64,000 nt of DNA. It comes from Streptomyces sp. DvalAA-43 (GTDB lineage: Bacteria > Actinomycetota > Actinomycetes > Streptomycetales > Streptomycetaceae). Shown here one piece after another: positions 58,845 to 64,000 of this stretch. The stretch is taken from assembly GCF_900091725.1 (NCBI RefSeq), contig NZ_FMBW01000033.1:1-64000 (forward strand), given 5' to 3'. Position numbers and translations under genes: made by a program. Each line of letters opens with the position of its first letter. Position 1 is the stretch's first letter. Under the pieces are notes generated by a model. It saw only the letters and a program-made list of their open reading frames with translations, was not told the DNA's origin and did no database searches.

Positions 58845-60155
58845 ATGAGCTCAAGCAGCGCCGCCGTGCCACAGAAGACGTGGTGGAACGGCCTCTTCCA
58901 GGGCCTCCAGAAGATGGGCCGCAGTCTCCAGCTGCCGATCGCCGTGCTGCCGGCGGCCGGCATCCTCAACCGGTTGGGCCAGCCGGACGTATTCGGCGAC
59001 GAGGGCCTGGGCTGGAACAACATCGCCAAGGTGTTCGCGGCCGCGGGCGGCGCGCTGCTCGACTCCGGGCTCGGCCTCCCGCTGCTGTTCTGCATCGGTG
59101 TCGCGATCGGCATGGCGAAGAAGTCCGACGGCTCGACCGCGCTCGCCGCGGTGGCCGGCTTCCTCGTCTACTACGCGGTGCTGCACGCCTTCCCGGTGGA
59201 CTGCGCCCCGGGTTCGACGTTCACCTCGGGCGGCACCTGGTTCGGAACCTGTGTGACCGGCGACGCCAAGGTCACGGCCGCCGAGTACCAGAACCCCGGG
59301 GTGTTCGGCGGCATCGTGATGGGCCTGCTGTCCGCCTGGTTCTGGCAGCGGTACCACCGGGTCAAGCTGGTGGACTGGCTGGGCTTCTTCAACGGCCGCC
59401 GGCTCGTCCCGATCATCATGGCGTTCGTCGGCCTCCTCTTCGCGGGCCTGTGCGCCTGGCTGTGGCAGCCGATCGGCGACGGCCTGACCAGCTTCTCCAA
59501 GTGGCTGGTGGACCTGGACTGGGTGGGCTCCGGCATCTTCGGTCTGGCCAACCGCGCGCTGCTGGTCATCGGCCTCCACCAGTTCCTGAACACCTTCGTC
59601 TGGTTCCAGTTCGGCGACTTCACCAAGCCGGACGGCACCGTCGTGCACGGTGACATCAACCGGTTCCTGGCGGGCGACCCGACGGCCGGTCAGTTCACCT
59701 CGGGCTTCTTCCCGATCATGATGTTCGCCCTGCCCGCGGCGGCACTGGCGATCTACCACTGCGCCAAACCGCACCGCCGGAAGGCGGTCGGCGGCATGAT
59801 GCTCTCGGTCGGACTGACCTCGTTCGTGACGGGCATCACCGAGCCGATCGAGTACTCGTTCCTCTTCGTCGCACCCCTGCTGTACGCGATCCACGCGGTG
59901 CTGACCGGTGTCTCGATGGCGGTGACGTGGGCGCTCGGGGTGAAGGACGGCTTCAGTTTCTCGGCGGGCCTGATCGACTACGTCATCAACTGGAGCCTGG
60001 CGACCAAACCCTGGCTGATCATTCCGATCGGCCTGGTCTGCGCCGCCGTCTACTACGTGATCTTCCGGTTCGCGATCACCAGGTTCAACCTCCAGACGCC
60101 GGGCCGCGAGCCCGATGAGCTGGAGGAGGAGATCGAGAGGAACCTCACGAAGTAG
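58845..60155 (+). CDS. nagE1: GlcNAc PTS enzyme IIC permease
   Basis: A 436-residue permease; GGGAGGA precedes ATG 58845. Family marks are LQKMGRSLQLPIAVLPAAGILNRLGQ, KKSDGSTALAAVAGFLVYY, NRFLAGDPTAGQFTSGFFPIMMFALPAAALAIYH and the substrate loop VTGITEPIEYSFLFVAPLLY. It lacks fused IIA/IIB domains, as in the split streptomycete system, and works with NagF. A dre site lies in its promoter. nagE1/nagE2 naming follows gene order in S. coelicolor. Confidence 0.92.
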   Translation: MSSSSAAVPQKTWWNGLFQGLQKMGRSLQLPIAVLPAAGILNRLGQPDVFGDEGLGWNNIAKVFAAAGGALLDSGLGLPLLFCIGVAIGMAKKSDGSTALAAVAGFLVYYAVLHAFPVDCAPGSTFTSGGTWFGTCVTGDAKVTAAEYQNPGVFGGIVMGLLSAWFWQRYHRVKLVDWLGFFNGRRLVPIIMAFVGLLFAGLCAWLWQPIGDGLTSFSKWLVDLDWVGSGIFGLANRALLVIGLHQFLNTFVWFQFGDFTKPDGTVVHGDINRFLAGDPTAGQFTSGFFPIMMFALPAAALAIYHCAKPHRRKAVGGMMLSVGLTSFVTGITEPIEYSFLFVAPLLYAIHAVLTGVSMAVTWALGVKDGFSFSAGLIDYVINWSLATKPWLIIPIGLVCAAVYYVIFRFAITRFNLQTPGREPDELEEEIERNLTK

Positions 60156-60197
60156 CAGGTCGGAAGGGCTTTCGGCCCATCCTGAGCAGACCCTCCA

Positions 60198-60230
60198 AGG
60201 CCCTTGGACCCATGTGGTCCGGGGGCCTTC
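60198..60230 (+). terminator. Hairpin terminator after nagE1
   Basis: aaggcccttggacc (60198-60211) pairs with ggtccgggggcctt (60217-60230) with two imperfect positions, 42 bases after the stop. Confidence 0.72.
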
Positions 60231-60312
60231 GGCATGTCGCCGAGCGTGTGTGATAGCTCATGCGAATTGGTGGGGATTCGCAGGTTCCTTATCCAACCCT
60301 CACCGTGCTACA

Positions 60313-60328
60313 ACTGGTCTACACCACT
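60313..60328 (+). promoter_or_regulatory. dre operator 1 before nagE2
   Basis: actggtctacaccact matches the dre consensus with two changes. It lies 100 bases before the nagE2 start and 1 base from a second dre-like site, giving a tandem DasR operator. Confidence 0.85.
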
Positions 60329-60329
60329 G

Positions 60330-60345
60330 AGTGGTCCAGACCACG
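60330..60345 (+). promoter_or_regulatory. dre operator 2 before nagE2
   Basis: agtggtccagaccacg is a second dre-like palindrome (gtggtc-ca-gaccac arms are perfect) right after the first one. The tandem could allow cooperative DasR binding. Confidence 0.8.
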
Positions 60346-60427
60346 TGGCGTTCTGCCGCGTATGTCGAGTCGTCGCCTCCCCCCCCTCAACGACCTGGGC
60401 GGCGCCTTGCCCCCATGGAGGAAGTTG

Positions 60428-61693
<1,266 letters not shown>

Positions 61694-61710
61694 CCCTCGC
61701 CCGCCGCACG

Positions 61711-61751
61711 ACGAAGCCCTCATCTCCCACGGCGGGAGATGAGGGCTTCGT
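61711..61751. terminator. 18-bp hairpin terminator after nagE2
   Basis: A perfect stem pairs 61711-61728 with 61734-61751 (arm core cgaagccctcatctccc), loop acggc. It separates nagE2 from the converging MBL gene and can act in both directions. Confidence 0.93.
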
Positions 61752-61812
61752 GCGTGGCCAAAAGACCCCGAGGGCTGTCCGGAAATATCCGGCGGGCGTG
61801 CGACGACAGCCC

Positions 61813-62565
61813 TCAGACCTCGTACACCGCCCCCGGCACCGCCACCTCCGCCGGTCCGTGGAAGACCGTGCGGGCGTCCGCCAGGTTGCGGGCGGCGTCG
61901 GTCCACGGCGGGATGTGGGTCAGGACGAGGCGCCCCACTCCGGCGCGGGCGGCGGTCTCGCCCGCCTCGCGGCCGTTGAGGTGGAGGTCCGGGATGTCCT
62001 CCTTGCCATGGATGAACGATGCTTCGCACAGGAACAGGTCGACCCCTTCGGCGAGTTCGTCCAGGGCCTCGCAGGTCCCCGTGTCGCCGGAGTACGCCAG
62101 CGAGCGGCCGCCGTGCTCGATCCGGATCGCGAACGTCTCGACGGGGTGGCAGACCTTCTCCGTACGGACCGAGAAGGGGCCGATCTCGAACGATCCGGGC
62201 TTCAGCGTGTGGAAGTCGAAGACCTCGCTCATCGCGTGCTCGGACGGGGTGTCGGCGTGGGCGGTGGTCAGCCGCTGCTCGGTGCCGTCCGGGCCGTAGA
62301 CCGGGAGGGGGGCGGGACGGCCCCCGTCGTGCCGGTAATAACGGACGACGAAGTACGCGCACATGTCGATGCAGTGATCGGCATGGAGGTGACTGAGGAA
62401 AATGGCGTCGAGGTCGTAGAGACCGACATGGCGCTGCAACTCGCCGAGGGCGCCGTTGCCCATGTCGAGGAGCAGCCTGAAGCCGTCGGCCTCTACGAGG
62501 TAGCTCGAACACGCTGATCCCGCGGACGGGAACGAGCCGGAGCAGCCGACGACGGTGAGCTTCAT
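61813..62565 (-). CDS. MBL fold metallo-hydrolase (RNase Z-like)
   Basis: A 250-residue enzyme from ATG 62565 (GGAGG 10 bases upstream). Zinc ligands are visible: FLSHLHADHCID (H-x-H-x-D-H), KVCHPVETFAIRIEHGGRSLAYSGDTG (Asp), and LVLTHIPPW (last His). The N-terminus MKLTVVGCSGSFPSAGSACSSYLVE is typical of streptomycete proteins adjacent to cysM/PTS genes. It could be a tRNase Z-like or phosphodiesterase enzyme; the substrate is not determined. Confidence 0.87.
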   Translation of the reverse strand: MKLTVVGCSGSFPSAGSACSSYLVEADGFRLLLDMGNGALGELQRHVGLYDLDAIFLSHLHADHCIDMCAYFVVRYYRHDGGRPAPLPVYGPDGTEQRLTTAHADTPSEHAMSEVFDFHTLKPGSFEIGPFSVRTEKVCHPVETFAIRIEHGGRSLAYSGDTGTCEALDELAEGVDLFLCEASFIHGKEDIPDLHLNGREAGETAARAGVGRLVLTHIPPWTDAARNLADARTVFHGPAEVAVPGAVYEV

Positions 62566-62742
62566 GGAGCGTGAACCTCCGAGACGTGGGAACGGGGAGG
62601 GTTCGTGCGGTCTGTTGAGCGGTTTGTCGAGCGTAAGGCGCGAAACAGCCGGTCGCTCCTCCACGGCCGTCCGTTGTGGGGGAACTCACCTGTGCTGTCA
62701 CCGGTTCGATGGAAGCGGTGGGACCGCCGGTACGGTCGGAGC

Positions 62743-63258
62743 ATGGACATGTCCTGGTGGTGGATCGCGCTCGTTCTTGTCGTGCTGCTCGCGCTCGTCG
62801 CGGCGGTCGCCGATGGCCGGGGGCGGGGCGGGCGTCGGCCCCGTGGGCGTTCCGGTGGGCCGGAGCGTACGGCGGGGACGCGTTCCGGTGGGCGTCCGGG
62901 CGGACGGACCCGTCCGCCGGCGGGCCCCGGGCGCGGGCCGGGGCCGGAGCGGCGGCCGCGGGCGGGCGAGATCTGGTGGGCCGAGGTGCCGTACGAGGAC
63001 GGGCCCGGGGCGAAGGACCGGCCCTGCCTGGTGCTGTCGGTACGGGGCGACTCGGCGCTCGTCGCGAAGATCACCAGCAAGCGTCACGCGGAGCGGCCCG
63101 GAGTGATCGCGTTGCCCGCGGGGACGGTGGGCGACGCGCGGGGCCGGGCGAGCTTCCTGGAGACGGACGAACTGCGGGAGGTCGCCGTGCGGGGGTTCCG
63201 GCGTCGGGTGGGTGTCGTGGACGCGACGGTGTGGGAGCGGGTGCGGGGGCTCGGCTGA
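62743..63258 (+). CDS. Membrane-anchored PemK/MazF-like protein
   Basis: A 171-residue protein from ATG 62743 (ATG 62749 possible). Residues 4-24 are one membrane span (SWWWIALVLVVLLALVAAVAD), then a long basic Gly/Arg/Pro-rich linker (residues 25-75). A MazF-like domain follows: EIWWAEVPYEDGPGAKDRPCLVLSVRGDSALVAKITSKRH, ending LETDELREVAVRGFRRRVGVVDATVWERVRGL. The GEIWW...KxRPCLVL start is the PemK/MazF pattern. No antitoxin gene is beside it, and the membrane anchor is unlike classical soluble toxins. Toxin activity is not assumed. Confidence 0.83.
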   Translation: MDMSWWWIALVLVVLLALVAAVADGRGRGGRRPRGRSGGPERTAGTRSGGRPGGRTRPPAGPGRGPGPERRPRAGEIWWAEVPYEDGPGAKDRPCLVLSVRGDSALVAKITSKRHAERPGVIALPAGTVGDARGRASFLETDELREVAVRGFRRRVGVVDATVWERVRGLG

Positions 63259-63273
63259 GGCCGGGCACGCGAA

Positions 63274-63306
63274 CGCCGGACGGGCTGGGTTCCAGCTCGT
63301 CCGGCG
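63274..63306. terminator. Hairpin terminator between MazF-like and cysM genes
   Basis: cgccggacgggctg (63274-63287) pairs with cagctcgtccggcg (63293-63306) with one G-T, 16 bases after the MazF-like stop. Confidence 0.78.
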
Positions 63307-63379
63307 AGGTGGAGCGGGAAGAACGGGCGGGGCGGGCCGGTTCCTGTCGGGGTGGCCCCGGCCCGCCGCCGGACCGGGA

Positions 63380-64000
<621 letters not shown>

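Overview
The window is a piece of a high-GC actinobacterial chromosome, almost certainly Streptomyces or a close relative. The evidence is third-position G/C in nearly every gene, many GTG/TTG starts, actinomycete-only families (DUF397/Scr proteins, DUF3618, DUF6412, class E and F sortases), DasR-type operators, and a nagF-nagE1-nagE2 / rph / rdgB neighbourhood like that around S. coelicolor SCO2900-SCO2910. Species cannot be fixed from sequence alone.

Layout. (1) 1-5.1 kb: a left-edge partial ORF, a secreted NlpC/P60-type peptidoglycan hydrolase, tRNA-Lys(CTT), a class F sortase with a membrane-anchored partner, and a HAD-IIA phosphatase. (2) 5.1-13.5 kb: a phosphonate locus. A tightly overlapped operon (FAD oxidase, phosphonatase-like HAD, phnT, phnU, phnV, phnS) is followed by a Tat-exported alkaline-phosphatase-superfamily enzyme and preceded by a GntR/UTRA regulator; no PhnW transaminase is present. 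(3) 13.5-24.8 kb: a cell-surface protein, a divergent ROK repressor/Gfo-Idh oxidoreductase pair, a FAH hydrolase, a second YidC, a sodium:solute symporter with a DUF3311 partner, a class E sortase, a SEC-C protein and a GNAT. (4) 24.8-30.3 kb: a lower-GC acquired island with a NaeI-type restriction endonuclease, Vsr, C5 methyltransferase and HNH nuclease, followed by an Scr1/Scr2/Scr3 regulatory trio. (5) 30.5-48.6 kb: regulators (HTH, ArsR, TetR, histone-H1-like protein), drug-type MFS pumps, an orphan chloramphenicol phosphotransferase, an FMN-reductase remnant, DUF445, SGNH hydrolase, DUF1707 and a PF06182-type ABC exporter. (6) 48.7-56.3 kb: a class A PBP, a small multidrug-type exporter under a guanidine-III riboswitch, GroES-like, DUF3618, Bcp, an MHS transporter, two tandem modular HNH nucleases and a tRNA with a Leu(TAG) anticodon but a short variable loop. 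(7) 56.3-64 kb: rdgB-lipoprotein-rph, the DasR-controlled GlcNAc PTS genes nagF/nagE1/nagE2, an MBL hydrolase, a membrane-anchored MazF-like protein and cysM (cut by the right edge).

How parts work together. The phosphonate genes form a pathway in which PhnSTUV imports 2-aminoethylphosphonate or a relative, the FAD enzyme replaces PhnW in making the aldehyde, and the HAD enzyme breaks the C-P bond. NagF with NagE1/NagE2 makes the GlcNAc PTS permease, with dre operators before both permease genes. The SMR gene is read as a guanidinium exporter because its leader matches the guanidine-III aptamer and holds an alternative helix that can cover the ribosome binding site. The candidates for less described biology are the PhnW-less phosphonate locus with its exported phosphatase and shared 13-bp element, the tandem IDTSHF-repeat HNH nucleases, and the class I tRNA with a Leu anticodon.
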